DNA from: Sporomusaceae bacterium UBA7701
Lineage (GTDB): Bacteria > Bacillota > Negativicutes > Sporomusales > UBA7701
Assembly (NCBI GenBank): GCA_002482545.1
Contig: DLGF01000012.1
Coordinates: 332,814 to 396,813, forward strand
Direction: 5' to 3'
Length of the DNA: 64,000 nt
This document shows positions 25,035 to 33,738 of the stretch, piece after piece. Made by a program: the position numbers and the translations under genes. Under the pieces are notes generated by a model. That model worked only from the letters and a program-made list of their open reading frames with translations, was not told the DNA's origin and did no database searches. Position 1 is the first letter of the stretch; every line of letters begins with the position of its first letter.

Positions 25035-27692
25035 ATGGCAAAATATGTATACCTGTTCCAGGAAGGCAAGGCCGACATGCGGGCCCTGCTTGGCGGCAAG
25101 GGGGCCAATCTGGCCGAGATGAGCAACATCGGCCTGCCCGTCCCGCCAGGCATGACGATCACCACGGAAGCTTGCCGGGAGTATTACCGCCAGAGTCGCC
25201 AGATCCCCTCCGGCTTGATGGAGGAAGTATACGCCAGCCTGGCCTTCGTAGAAAAGAAGGCCGGCAAGAAATTCGGCGATCCGGCCAATCCCCTGCTGGT
25301 TTCCGTCCGGTCCGGGGCCATGTTCTCCATGCCGGGAATGATGGATACCATCTTGAACCTCGGCCTCAATGAAGAAACGGCGAAAGGGGTGGCGGCCAAT
25401 ACCGGCAACCTCCGCTTCGCCTATGATGCTTACCGCCGGTTTATCCAGATGTTCAGCGATGTCGTGCTGGAAATCCCCAAGCACGAATTCGAAGATATCC
25501 TCGAAAGTCAGAAGCACCGTCAGAAGGTGACTTACGACCAGGAGTTATCCCCCGAGTCGCTGCGCACTGTTATCGACAGGTATAAAGACCTTGTCCGGAC
25601 CAAGCTCGGCCGCTCTTTCCCGGAAGATCCCCGCGAACAGCTCCAGATGGCCGTGGAAGCGGTGTTCCGTTCCTGGAACAACGACCGGGCGATTATCTAC
25701 CGGAACCTCAACAAGATTTCCCATGATATCGGCACCGCCGTCAATATCCAATCCATGGTCTTCGGCAATATGGGCAACGATTCCGGAACCGGGGTGGCCT
25801 TCACCCGCAACCCGTCCACCGGGGAAAAGGCCCTGTACGGCGAATATCTCATCAATGCCCAGGGCGAAGACGTGGTGGCCGGCATTCGCACGCCCCAGCC
25901 GATCGCCAAACTGGCCGAAGAAATGCCGGAAGTATATAAGCAATTTGTCGCCACGGCCCAGCGCCTCGAAACCCACTATAAAAACATGCAGGACATCGAA
26001 TTTACCATCGAACGGGGCACCCTTTATCTGCTGCAGACCCGCAACGGCAAGCGCACAGCCCAGGCCGGCATCAAGATCGCCTATGACATGGTGCAGGAGG
26101 GGCTGATCGGCAAGCGGGAAGCCACTCTGATGGTGGAGCCGGCCCAGTTGGATAAGCTGCTGCACCGGCAGATCGACAGCCAGGCCAAGATGAACGTCAT
26201 TGCCAAGGGGCTTCCCGCCTCCCCGGGCGCCGCCTCCGGCAAGGCGGTCTTCGACGCCGACGACGCCGAGCGGCTCGCCAAGGCCGGCCAGAAAGTCCTC
26301 CTCATCCGGACCGAAACCACCCCGGACGATATCCACGGAATGGTGGCCGCTCAAGGGGTCCTGACCAGCCGCGGCGGCATGACCAGCCATGCTGCGGTGG
26401 TGGCCCGGGGCATGGGCAAACCCTGCGTCTGTGGCTGCGAGGCAATCAAAGTCGACTATGCGAAAAAAGAATTTTCCGTCGGCCAACTGGTGGTTCAAGA
26501 AGGCGAGCTCGTTTCCATCGACGGCTCCACCGGGAACGTCATCCTGGGCGACGTTCCGATGGTTGAGCCTACGCTTTCCGCCGAATTCCTCACCTTTCTC
26601 GCCTGGGCCGACGAACTCAAACGGCTGGGCGTCCGCGCCAATGCCGATACGCCGGAGGATGCCCGCAAAGCAAGGGACTTCGGCGCCCAAGGCATTGGCC
26701 TCTGCCGTACCGAGCACATGTTCATGGGCCAGGACCGGCTGCCCCATGTTCAGGCCATGATTTTGGCCGAGACGCTGGAAGAGCGGAAAGAAGCGCTGAA
26801 GGCCCTCCTCCCGATGCAGGAAGGGGATTTTTACGGCATCCTCAAAGCCATGGCGGGCTACCCGGTCTGCATCCGCCTCCTCGATCCCCCGCTTCACGAA
26901 TTCCTGCCCGACCTCACCGAACTCATGGTGGAAATCGCCGAGCTGCGGCTGACGGGCGGCACCCCGTCCGTGCTGGCTCCCAAGGAAGCCCTGCTCAAGA
27001 AGGTAAAAACGCTGCATGAATTCAATCCGATGCTGGGGCATCGGGGCTGCCGCCTCGGCATTACCTTCCCGGAAGTTTATGAAATGCAAATGTGGGCCAT
27101 CTTCAACGCCACCGCCCGGCTGACCAAGGAGGGCCTGTCCGTCCATCCGGAAGTCGAAATCCCGCTTACGATCGACGCCGGCGAAATGAAATTCTTTAAG
27201 GAGCGGATCGACGCCATCGCCAAAGAAGTCATGGAGCGGGAGGCCGTAACCTTCCACTACACCTCCGGCACGATGATCGAGCTGCCCCGGGCGGCGCTCC
27301 TGGCCGACGAACTGGCCGAAGTATCCGATTTCTTCAGCTTCGGCACCAACGACCTCACTCAGACAACACTTGGCTTTAGCCGGGATGATGCGGAAGGCAA
27401 ATTCCTCACTCACTACCTGGAGAAAAAACTGCTCAAGGAAAACCCCTTTATTGTCCTCGACCGGAAAGGTGTCGGCCAGTTGATGCAGATGGCGGTGGAA
27501 AAAGGCCGCAAGATAAAACCCGACCTCCTCATCGGCATTTGCGGCGAACACGGCGGCGAACCCAGCTCCGTCGAGTTTTGCCACCAGATCGGGCTCGATT
27601 TCGTCAGTTGCTCTCCCTACCGGGTTCCCATCGCCCGCCTGGCTGCCGCTCAGGCCGCCGCCAGTACGGGAGAGATCCTCGGAACGCGCTAA
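25035..27692 (+). CDS. ppdK: Pyruvate, phosphate dikinase
   Basis: PPDK interconverts pyruvate, ATP and phosphate with PEP, AMP and diphosphate. The 885 residues include the ATP-grasp domain (LLGGKGANLAEM start, RSGAMFSMPGMMDT), the swivelling domain with the phosphohistidine motif RGGMTSHAAVVARGMG, and the PEP-binding barrel ending with GICGEHGGEPSS. The Thr two residues before the His is the target of the regulatory protein encoded just upstream. The ATG is one base after that gene's stop, so the three-gene operon is tightly coupled. Confidence 0.98.
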   Translation: MAKYVYLFQEGKADMRALLGGKGANLAEMSNIGLPVPPGMTITTEACREYYRQSRQIPSGLMEEVYASLAFVEKKAGKKFGDPANPLLVSVRSGAMFSMPGMMDTILNLGLNEETAKGVAANTGNLRFAYDAYRRFIQMFSDVVLEIPKHEFEDILESQKHRQKVTYDQELSPESLRTVIDRYKDLVRTKLGRSFPEDPREQLQMAVEAVFRSWNNDRAIIYRNLNKISHDIGTAVNIQSMVFGNMGNDSGTGVAFTRNPSTGEKALYGEYLINAQGEDVVAGIRTPQPIAKLAEEMPEVYKQFVATAQRLETHYKNMQDIEFTIERGTLYLLQTRNGKRTAQAGIKIAYDMVQEGLIGKREATLMVEPAQLDKLLHRQIDSQAKMNVIAKGLPASPGAASGKAVFDADDAERLAKAGQKVLLIRTETTPDDIHGMVAAQGVLTSRGGMTSHAAVVARGMGKPCVCGCEAIKVDYAKKEFSVGQLVVQEGELVSIDGSTGNVILGDVPMVEPTLSAEFLTFLAWADELKRLGVRANADTPEDARKARDFGAQGIGLCRTEHMFMGQDRLPHVQAMILAETLEERKEALKALLPMQEGDFYGILKAMAGYPVCIRLLDPPLHEFLPDLTELMVEIAELRLTGGTPSVLAPKEALLKKVKTLHEFNPMLGHRGCRLGITFPEVYEMQMWAIFNATARLTKEGLSVHPEVEIPLTIDAGEMKFFKERIDAIAKEVMEREAVTFHYTSGTMIELPRAALLADELAEVSDFFSFGTNDLTQTTLGFSRDDAEGKFLTHYLEKKLLKENPFIVLDRKGVGQLMQMAVEKGRKIKPDLLIGICGEHGGEPSSVEFCHQIGLDFVSCSPYRVPIARLAAAQAAASTGEILGTR

Positions 27693-27724
27693 AGAGCCTC
27701 CCGGCCTGCGCCGGGCAGCGCCAA

Positions 27725-27762
27725 AAAAGAACCCGCTTCAGCAAGAGGCGGGTTCTTTTTCT
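27725..27762. terminator. Bidirectional intrinsic terminator
   Basis: AAAAGAACCCGC pairs with GCGGGTTCTTTT, with T runs in both directions, between ppdK and the convergent GH26 gene. Confidence 0.88.
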
Positions 27763-29359
27763 ATTGCGCAAAATCCTTTAGCCCTGTACGGAACGCCTTG
27801 ACCACCTCGTCATTTTCGTCGATCAGGTAGACCCGCCCGGGCCGGCCCTCCCGGTCATAGTCCACCCCGCTCCACCAGACCGCCACTTTGATCCGGTCCA
27901 GTTCTTTAAGCTGCCTGAACATCTGCCCAATCCAGGCCGCCTTGTCGCCGCCCGCCGAATTCGAGGCGAATTCGGTGATCATCAGGGGCTTGTCAAAAAG
28001 CCTGACGGATTCGTTATACAGGGGCGGATAGATTTCCGCAAATTCCCGCCAGGTTTCCCCTGGGAAGTAATTGCCGGTATTATAACCGGTGAGGCCGATG
28101 ACATCGACGCATTCATCGCCGGGGTAATACATGAGATAGTTGTTCCATTTAAAATCCGGCAGGGAGCGGTCGTGGGGATTCCATACCCAGATGACGTTGT
28201 CCACCCCGTTGCGTTCGAAGACCGCTTGGACATAGCGCCACAGGGCCTTATACAGCTCGGTGTCCTTGCCGGTATAGTAGGCCGAATACCAGCACCAGTC
28301 CCCGTTCATCTCATTGTTGAGCCTGAACAGCACCGGGTGGCCAAATTCTTTCAGTTTCCGGGCATAGTCTGAAAAATAGTCGTCGTACTTCCCGTCCAGG
28401 ATATCGTAGACCATCGTCAGGTTGCGGCTGCTGTTCTGCCAGAGGGCGTTTACCTCTCCGGCGTAAGTCGTCTGGAGGGTCAGCTCGACATAGCGTCCGT
28501 TTTCATAGGCGTTCTGCAAGCCGTATACCGGGAAATAGTCGTCAAACATCTGATAATGCAGCAAGACCGCGAACCGGTGCTCAAGCTGGTCCTCCAGCTC
28601 CCCAAGCCGGTTCATGCTCTGGGGGGCGGACGGCTCGAAGATGCCCCACCGTTGCGGAGCGCCGACGCCAAAATACTGGTGGTAAAAACTGCGGGTTTCC
28701 TCGCTGAATGCGGTGGCGGAAGGCCGCAGGTCCTTATCGTTCCGGGCGGCTCCCTGCCGGGGGACGATTCGCAGGCTGGCGATGATTTCGCCGGCGTTGG
28801 CCAGCGGTTCCCGGGATTTGATAAATACCGTGTACACTTCGCGGCTGTTCTTCACAATTTCCGCGCAGACATAATTGGGCCGGTCGTCCGGTACGCGGGC
28901 CAACGGCTGCCGGGCCCATTTCAGCACATGGGTGCTGTAGCCGGACACCTCGGTCCAATAATCAGCGGTCACGGCATGCCGCGGCGAGGCTTTGACGAAC
29001 TTGTTGCCATACTGGATATAATCGTCGGCGGTGGTACTGGCGCCGCTGAACTGATCATAGTAAACCTCTATCCGGGTCTGCTCGTCGCTGAAAACGGTGC
29101 GCACCGCGGAAAGGGCGGCGTCCACCGTCATATGGGCCGGGTACCGGATGCTGTAGCCGTTGGCGGGGTCGGTATATAAGTTCATCCCTGCCCCCGACGG
29201 CTCGATGCTCTTTACGTCATCGCCGGGCTCGGCCGCAGCGCCGGCGGCCAGCCGGCCGTTCACGATATACTGCCGTTCGTTGGCCTGAGCTGCGGCGCCG
29301 CCCTCCAGCGCGGCCGCAAGACAAACAATGACCGCAAGCGATAGCAAACGTCGTATCAA
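27761..29359 (-). CDS. Secreted GH26-type glycoside hydrolase
   Basis: This 532-residue exported protein has a signal peptide (MIRRLLSLAVIVCLAAALEG, cleavage near AAAQA), an N-terminal beta-rich region (about 60-210, NGYSIRYPAHMTVDAA) of a type seen with bacterial hydrolases, and a GH26-like barrel from about 225. The acid/base is likely the Glu in FRLNNEMNGDWCW and the nucleophile the Glu in ITEFASN. Known GH26 enzymes cut beta-mannans or related glucans. The TTG start has GGGAGAG 6 bases upstream. It is monocistronic; it might process the cell's own exopolysaccharide. Confidence 0.85.
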   Translation of the reverse strand: MIRRLLSLAVIVCLAAALEGGAAAQANERQYIVNGRLAAGAAAEPGDDVKSIEPSGAGMNLYTDPANGYSIRYPAHMTVDAALSAVRTVFSDEQTRIEVYYDQFSGASTTADDYIQYGNKFVKASPRHAVTADYWTEVSGYSTHVLKWARQPLARVPDDRPNYVCAEIVKNSREVYTVFIKSREPLANAGEIIASLRIVPRQGAARNDKDLRPSATAFSEETRSFYHQYFGVGAPQRWGIFEPSAPQSMNRLGELEDQLEHRFAVLLHYQMFDDYFPVYGLQNAYENGRYVELTLQTTYAGEVNALWQNSSRNLTMVYDILDGKYDDYFSDYARKLKEFGHPVLFRLNNEMNGDWCWYSAYYTGKDTELYKALWRYVQAVFERNGVDNVIWVWNPHDRSLPDFKWNNYLMYYPGDECVDVIGLTGYNTGNYFPGETWREFAEIYPPLYNESVRLFDKPLMITEFASNSAGGDKAAWIGQMFRQLKELDRIKVAVWWSGVDYDREGRPGRVYLIDENDEVVKAFRTGLKDFAQ

Positions 29360-29491
29360 GCTTTTCTCTCCCTACTGTAAGAACTTCCTGACGGAAACTT
29401 TATTTTATATTCGCCACCCGGCGGTCATTCTCCTAGTCGGATGCGCGCCCTTCCCCGCCGAAGGGCCGGAACGGCTGCCTGCGCCCAACCA

Positions 29492-29517
29492 AAAAGCCAG
29501 GACTTGTCCTGGCTTTT
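29492..29517 (-). terminator. Intrinsic terminator of the GDT1-type exporter gene
   Basis: AAAAGCCAGGAC pairs with GTCCTGGCTTTT around a two-base loop, just downstream of the stop codon at 29532. Confidence 0.85.
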
Positions 29518-29531
29518 GGCGATCAATCCGG

Positions 29532-30209
29532 CTATTCCGGCTGGGGCTTCTCCTCCAGCCTTCCCCGGCTTCTGCTACACCGGGCAACAAGGTATATGGC
29601 GGCCAGCACCAGCCCCAGTCCGGCCAGCACCGTCGGCGGAGTAAGCAGATAGGCGGGAAACGCTTCATAGACGCCGGCCAGGCCGAAGCCGATGAAAATC
29701 AGCGCCGCCACCCACTTGACAACGCGCTCCGGGATCTTCTTGCCCAGCACAATCCCGAACACAATCCCGATTCCGTCGGCGATCAGCATGCCGGTCGTCG
29801 TGCCGAGCCACACCGGAAGGATGGCGGCATACTGGGCCGCCAGAGCGACGGTCGCCAGTTGGGTTTTATCCCCCATCTCAGCCATGAAAAAGGCGATGGC
29901 GACTGTCCAAAAGGGGCTGCGTCCCCTTTTTTCATCCTCGCCGTCCAGTTCATCCCCCCAGATGGTCCACAGCCCGAACAGGATAAAAGACGCCGCTGCC
30001 GCCAGCCGGATATAAGCCAGCGGAATGATACTGGTCAGATAGCTTCCCACAAGGACGGCGAAAAGATGATTAAGAATCGTGGCGGCAAATACGCCCCACA
30101 TAACCGTCTGCCAACGGTAACGGGTCGCAAAGGCCATGGCCAGAAGCTGGGTCTTGTCCCCCATCTCGGCCAGCACGACAAAAGCAAGTGAAGCCAAAAA
30201 CGCAGTCAT
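29532..30209 (-). CDS. GDT1/UPF0016 family cation exporter, probable Mn2+ exporter
   Basis: This 225-residue protein has six predicted membrane segments and the duplicated family motif EMGDKTQ (AEMGDKTQLLAMAF near residue 15 and AEMGDKTQLATVAL near 110). Characterised bacterial relatives export manganese. The start at 30209 follows TTAAGGAGGAGACTT; a longer frame lacks a site. A yybP-ykoY manganese riboswitch lies directly upstream, which strongly supports Mn2+ as the cargo and Mn2+-induced expression. Confidence 0.93.
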   Translation of the reverse strand: MTAFLASLAFVVLAEMGDKTQLLAMAFATRYRWQTVMWGVFAATILNHLFAVLVGSYLTSIIPLAYIRLAAAASFILFGLWTIWGDELDGEDEKRGRSPFWTVAIAFFMAEMGDKTQLATVALAAQYAAILPVWLGTTTGMLIADGIGIVFGIVLGKKIPERVVKWVAALIFIGFGLAGVYEAFPAYLLTPPTVLAGLGLVLAAIYLVARCSRSRGRLEEKPQPE

Positions 30210-30230
30210 AAGTCTCCTCCTTAAGGAAAA

Positions 30231-30286
30231 TAAAAACGAGACCAATTAATGCGGCCATAAATAAATGGCCACACTAAAGGTCTCGC
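30231..30286 (-). terminator. Terminator of the manganese riboswitch
   Basis: On the minus strand GCGAGACC plus TTTAGTGTGGCCAT pairs with ATGGCCGCATTAAT plus TGGTCTCG, followed by TTTTTATTTT. The 5' arm contains the GCGAGACC strand of the aptamer's closing stem, so the two structures exclude each other and Mn2+ binding should allow read-through. Confidence 0.9.
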
Positions 30287-30366
30287 TAATCGACATTCGT
30301 CAACGGCAGGGCCAGGTGTCTCCACACCAGTATGTTGACCTTGCCTGTCTAGCTACTCCCCTTCAG
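30276..30366 (-). promoter_or_regulatory. yybP-ykoY manganese riboswitch
   Basis: The aptamer shows the conserved AAGGGGAGTAGC at its 5' end, GGTCAACA, the GTTGACGAATGTCG region and the closing GCGAGACCTTT. It sits ahead of a GDT1-type exporter, a usual target. The 5' strand contains the stop codon of the upstream acetyltransferase gene: the TAG in GGGGAGTAGC ends that reading frame. Confidence 0.93.
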
Positions 30367-30994
30367 GGCGCTGGTTATTTACACCCAGTGTACAAGCCCG
30401 GGCCGGATTTGTCAAGCCCTCCGGCGCGCTCCGGAGCAGCAGCTTCGGAATATATCCCCCGGTAAATTCCGAGGCCAGGACATCCATGTAAATAATATCG
30501 AAAACTTTCCCCGCGATGTGTTTGGCTTCCCGCCGCTTGCCGATGAACTTGAAGCCGCACTTTTCATAGCAGCGGACGGCCCGGCTGTTGTAGTCATATA
30601 CGCAAAGCCGTATATTATGAAGGTTCAGGATGTGAAAGGCATAGTCCAGCAGCAGCCGCGTCGCTTCCTCGCCGTAGCCGGCGCCCCAGTGGCGCTTGTC
30701 GCCGATAAAGATGCCGAAATCGGCGGTCCGGTTCACCCAATCGAGGTCAAACAGCCCGCAGTTGCCGATCAGCGCTTCCTCTTTCCGGTCAACGATTCCG
30801 AAAAGGTATTGCCCCTCTTTCTCGGCTGAAGCCAGAAACTCTTTCTCCCACTCCAGGGTGATTTGCTGCGCGGCCATCGTGAGATGGACCGCCACCTCAA
30901 GGTCGTTGAGCCAGCCGGCGTAAAGGGCCGCATCCGCCGTATCAATCGGGGCCAGGCAGCACCGCTCGCCTTTCAGCTTGGGATAGTATTTCAT
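30353..30994 (-). CDS. GNAT family N-acetyltransferase
   Basis: This 213-residue acetyltransferase is of the RimJ/RimL-like type: KGERCCLAPIDTADAALYAGWLND at the start, the acetyl-CoA-binding segment HWGAGYGEEATRLLLDYAF, and NIRLCVYDYNSRAVRCYEKCGF. Substrate unknown. AAGGAG precedes the ATG. Its last codons and TAG stop lie inside the conserved 5' strand of the downstream manganese riboswitch, so translation of this gene could disturb aptamer folding. Confidence 0.88.
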   Translation of the reverse strand: MKYYPKLKGERCCLAPIDTADAALYAGWLNDLEVAVHLTMAAQQITLEWEKEFLASAEKEGQYLFGIVDRKEEALIGNCGLFDLDWVNRTADFGIFIGDKRHWGAGYGEEATRLLLDYAFHILNLHNIRLCVYDYNSRAVRCYEKCGFKFIGKRREAKHIAGKVFDIIYMDVLASEFTGGYIPKLLLRSAPEGLTNPARACTLGVNNQRPEGE

Positions 30995-31090
30995 GAGGAC
31001 CGCTCCTTCCCGCCACTAACCAGCTGCATTTATCTACTCTATATTGCGGGTCCGCGCAATAAATTCCTGCCCCTGGCGCGCAGCCTTTAC

Positions 31091-31127
31091 AAAAAAGCAA
31101 TCCGCAGGAAGAGTCTCCGCGCGGATT
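31091..31127 (-). terminator. Intrinsic terminator of the DUF438 gene
   Basis: AATCCGC pairs with GCGGATT around a 15-base loop and is followed by GCTTTTTTG on the minus strand. Confidence 0.75.
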
Positions 31128-31138
31128 GGGGTTATCAA

Positions 31139-32365
31139 TCAGTCCATAATGCGCTTTTCTCCGGTTATGGCCTGAAGCGGGCCGATATCCTGCGTCACTT
31201 CCAGCGTCCCGAGGTACTCCCCGGCTTCATTGCGCACGGCGAAATACCGGATATGCACATACTTGCCGCCCAGACGAAGCCAGAACGCTTCTTCATCCTT
31301 TGTCCCGGCCTTGAATTCGTTGACCAGTTTCTCAACGATATGGACACTGGCCGGAGGGTGGCAGTTCTCCACCTTCCGCCCGATAATGGTGCGGGTCCGG
31401 GCGAAAATACGGTCTTTGGTGGCTGAAAAGTATTTCACCGTGTCATCCTTATCCACAAAGGTGATGTCTACCGGCAGGTGCCGGAAAATCAGTTCCAGCT
31501 CCGCAGGAGTCAGGATTCCGGTCGTGAACCGGATCGCCCCTTTTGTCCGGCTGTCGGCCAGAAGCTCCGCCTCATCCGCCACGCTCGCCCGGGCCGGCCG
31601 CCACTCGTCGGCGGGCTCAATCAGGCAAAACCCCAGTTCGTCGCTGTCGCGCCATATCTGATGCCATTCTTCCTCGGTCAGCGTCTCGGCCGCCATGGGG
31701 AACAGGATTTTTTCCTCTTTGAAAATCATCTCCGCCACTTTGCCGAGCAGCTCCTCGGCGGCGGAAAGCAGGTCCTGCCTGGCCGCGTCCCGGTAGTCAA
31801 CGGCGCGTTTTTTCAGTTCTTTCAGCGCCGAGCGGATTTCATCATCTACGCCCCACATGACCTTGGGCGGCGCCGTAATCCCATAGTGCTCCAGATAAGG
31901 AAACAGCAGGTTTTCTTTCCGGCTGTAATGTTTCTCCACATCCCACAGGAGATTGAGCTTATCGGCCAGGCTGGCGGCAAGGGCCGCCGCTTTTCCTGTC
32001 TCGGCGGTTTTCAGTTCGGCCAGCAACGGCCCTATCTGCCCATTGATCAAGCTTTCCAGAGCCCTGTTCTCTTCCATGAAGGTGTGGAGCGGATGGCCGG
32101 GGACGGCTTCCAGCGCCTGGTTTTTGTCCAATGCATCCCGGAATACGGCGGAATGGACATCACACAGCCGTTGAACTTCCCCGACCGGCAGCCCCTCATC
32201 GATCAGCGACTGCTCAATGAGGGACAGCTCGCCGGCATCCAGCCCGCCGACCGTTGCGTCAAATTTGGCTTTGACTTCATGAACCGGCTTGCCGGCGTGA
32301 AGTTCCCGAATAATCTCCTTAAGAATGTGTTTGCGATGTTCCCGGTTGTTGATGAGTTCGCTCAT
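31139..32365 (-). CDS. DUF438 / hemerythrin-like / PAS protein
   Basis: This 408-residue cytoplasmic protein has an N-terminal DUF438 domain (about 1-75), a hemerythrin HHE-like domain (about 80-230, with HPLHTFMEENRAL and HYSRKENLLFPYLEHYG supplying His/Glu ligands) and a C-terminal PAS domain (about 285-400, FRHLPVDITFVDKDDTVKYFS). This architecture recurs in anaerobes and is thought to sense oxygen, nitric oxide or redox state; its role is not established. GGAGGAAG precedes the ATG at 32365. Confidence 0.88.
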   Translation of the reverse strand: MSELINNREHRKHILKEIIRELHAGKPVHEVKAKFDATVGGLDAGELSLIEQSLIDEGLPVGEVQRLCDVHSAVFRDALDKNQALEAVPGHPLHTFMEENRALESLINGQIGPLLAELKTAETGKAAALAASLADKLNLLWDVEKHYSRKENLLFPYLEHYGITAPPKVMWGVDDEIRSALKELKKRAVDYRDAARQDLLSAAEELLGKVAEMIFKEEKILFPMAAETLTEEEWHQIWRDSDELGFCLIEPADEWRPARASVADEAELLADSRTKGAIRFTTGILTPAELELIFRHLPVDITFVDKDDTVKYFSATKDRIFARTRTIIGRKVENCHPPASVHIVEKLVNEFKAGTKDEEAFWLRLGGKYVHIRYFAVRNEAGEYLGTLEVTQDIGPLQAITGEKRIMD

Positions 32366-32453
32366 GCGGCCTTCCTCCTGCACTCGGTCGTTACTCTTCT
32401 AGTGTGTCCCGAACGACCGGATGTTACGCCTTAGCGCAGGTTCGCCTTTCTGG

Positions 32454-33725
32454 CTACTGATCCATATAGACTTGCTTCTTGTTTTTATCATATTCGAAAA
32501 TTTCCGCGTAACGTCCCCAATTCAGCAAGGTGTCAATTTGCTGTGCGGCAGCCTCTTCGCCAACCGACCGGCGGATGATTTCCGCGAAGAACTCCGTATT
32601 CATACGCTTGTTGGACTTCGACGCAATGATGCTGAGCATCTGTCCGGCGAAGGGGACGTTGGCGAGCAATTGCTTCTTAAACAAGGCCTTCCTCTCCGTC
32701 ACCGACGCCCGGGCAAAATCAACGCCCGCGGGAGTTAACTCGATATCGCCCTCGATCACTTTGGCAAACCCCAGTAACGCCGCCGCTTCTACGATGGGGA
32801 GAAAATCCTCGACATCCATGACAAATCGCTCACCCAGCCGATAGAGGTCTGTTCTCTCGTTCAGGTCTTCCAATAGCTCCAAAAACCCGGTCAATGCGCC
32901 GGCCGTTACCTGCGGCACGGCAACCGCCTTTTTATTCTGAACCTCTGCTGCCTCGGCCCGCATTTCCTTGTGCGTCATCAGGGAATAGATACGGTCGACA
33001 ATATCAGTAAACTCGCTTGCCTTTTTATCCCGCCACCGCGGCATATCGATGGCTATATCCTGAATAATCCTGGCGGGGCCGGCGGACAGAACCACCGCCC
33101 GGTCGGCCATATAGACCGCTTCTTCGATGCCGTGCGTCACAAGGATGATTGCTTGGGTGGATATCTTCCCGTCCAGCCACAATTCCAGGAGGTCGCGCCG
33201 CAGGTTCTCGGCGGTCAGCACGTCCAATGCGGAAAATGGCTCATCCATCAGCAGCACGTCCGGATCGCTAACCAAAGCGCGGCCTATCCCCACCCGCTGG
33301 CGCATGCCGCCGGAAAGCTCCTTCGGGTATGCGTTCTCGAAACCGTCGAGGCCGATGATGTCGATAATTCGCAAAGCCTTTTCCCGTTTTTCCTTTTCGG
33401 AAATCTTTTGGACTTCAAGTCCTAGCATGACATTTTCCAGAACAGTCAGCCAGGGAAACAGGGCAAAGGATTGAAAAACCATCGCTACGCCCGGATTTAC
33501 GCCTTTTATTGCCTCTCCCAAGTAGGTTACGGTACCAGACGAAGCTGGAATCAGTCCCGCAATAATACGCAGCAAGGTAGATTTGCCGGAACCCGAGGGA
33601 CCGAGAATGGCGAGAAATTCTCCTTCTTTCAGGGAAAGATTAATGTCTTCCAAGATGGTGGCACCCATCGACCCTTTAATATCAAAGGTTTTATATACAT
33701 TTTTTGCTTCAATGAGCTTTTTCAT
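32454..33725 (-). CDS. ABC transporter ATPase of NitT/TauT type with AAA-associated C-terminal domain
   Basis: This 423-residue ATPase has Walker A GPSGSGKST, Q-loop FQSFALFPW, signature LSGGMRQRVGIGRAL and Walker B VLLMDEPFSALD, then a C-terminal extension (about 275-423) of the type fused to ATPases that partner duplicated anion-type permeases. The extension may be regulatory. It lies 13 bases after the fused permease gene. Homology would predict an oxyanion, but the operon sits behind an Mg2+ M-box, so a role in magnesium or divalent-metal balance is more likely. That is inference. Confidence 0.9.
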   Translation of the reverse strand: MKKLIEAKNVYKTFDIKGSMGATILEDINLSLKEGEFLAILGPSGSGKSTLLRIIAGLIPASSGTVTYLGEAIKGVNPGVAMVFQSFALFPWLTVLENVMLGLEVQKISEKEKREKALRIIDIIGLDGFENAYPKELSGGMRQRVGIGRALVSDPDVLLMDEPFSALDVLTAENLRRDLLELWLDGKISTQAIILVTHGIEEAVYMADRAVVLSAGPARIIQDIAIDMPRWRDKKASEFTDIVDRIYSLMTHKEMRAEAAEVQNKKAVAVPQVTAGALTGFLELLEDLNERTDLYRLGERFVMDVEDFLPIVEAAALLGFAKVIEGDIELTPAGVDFARASVTERKALFKKQLLANVPFAGQMLSIIASKSNKRMNTEFFAEIIRRSVGEEAAAQQIDTLLNWGRYAEIFEYDKNKKQVYMDQ

Positions 33726-33738
33726 TGCTTTAACCTCC

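Noticed and set aside
25545..27584. A 679-residue open frame on the minus strand within ppdK
   Set aside because: The minus-strand translation shows no domain, while ppdK has all catalytic motifs in the plus strand. It is a GC-codon-bias shadow.
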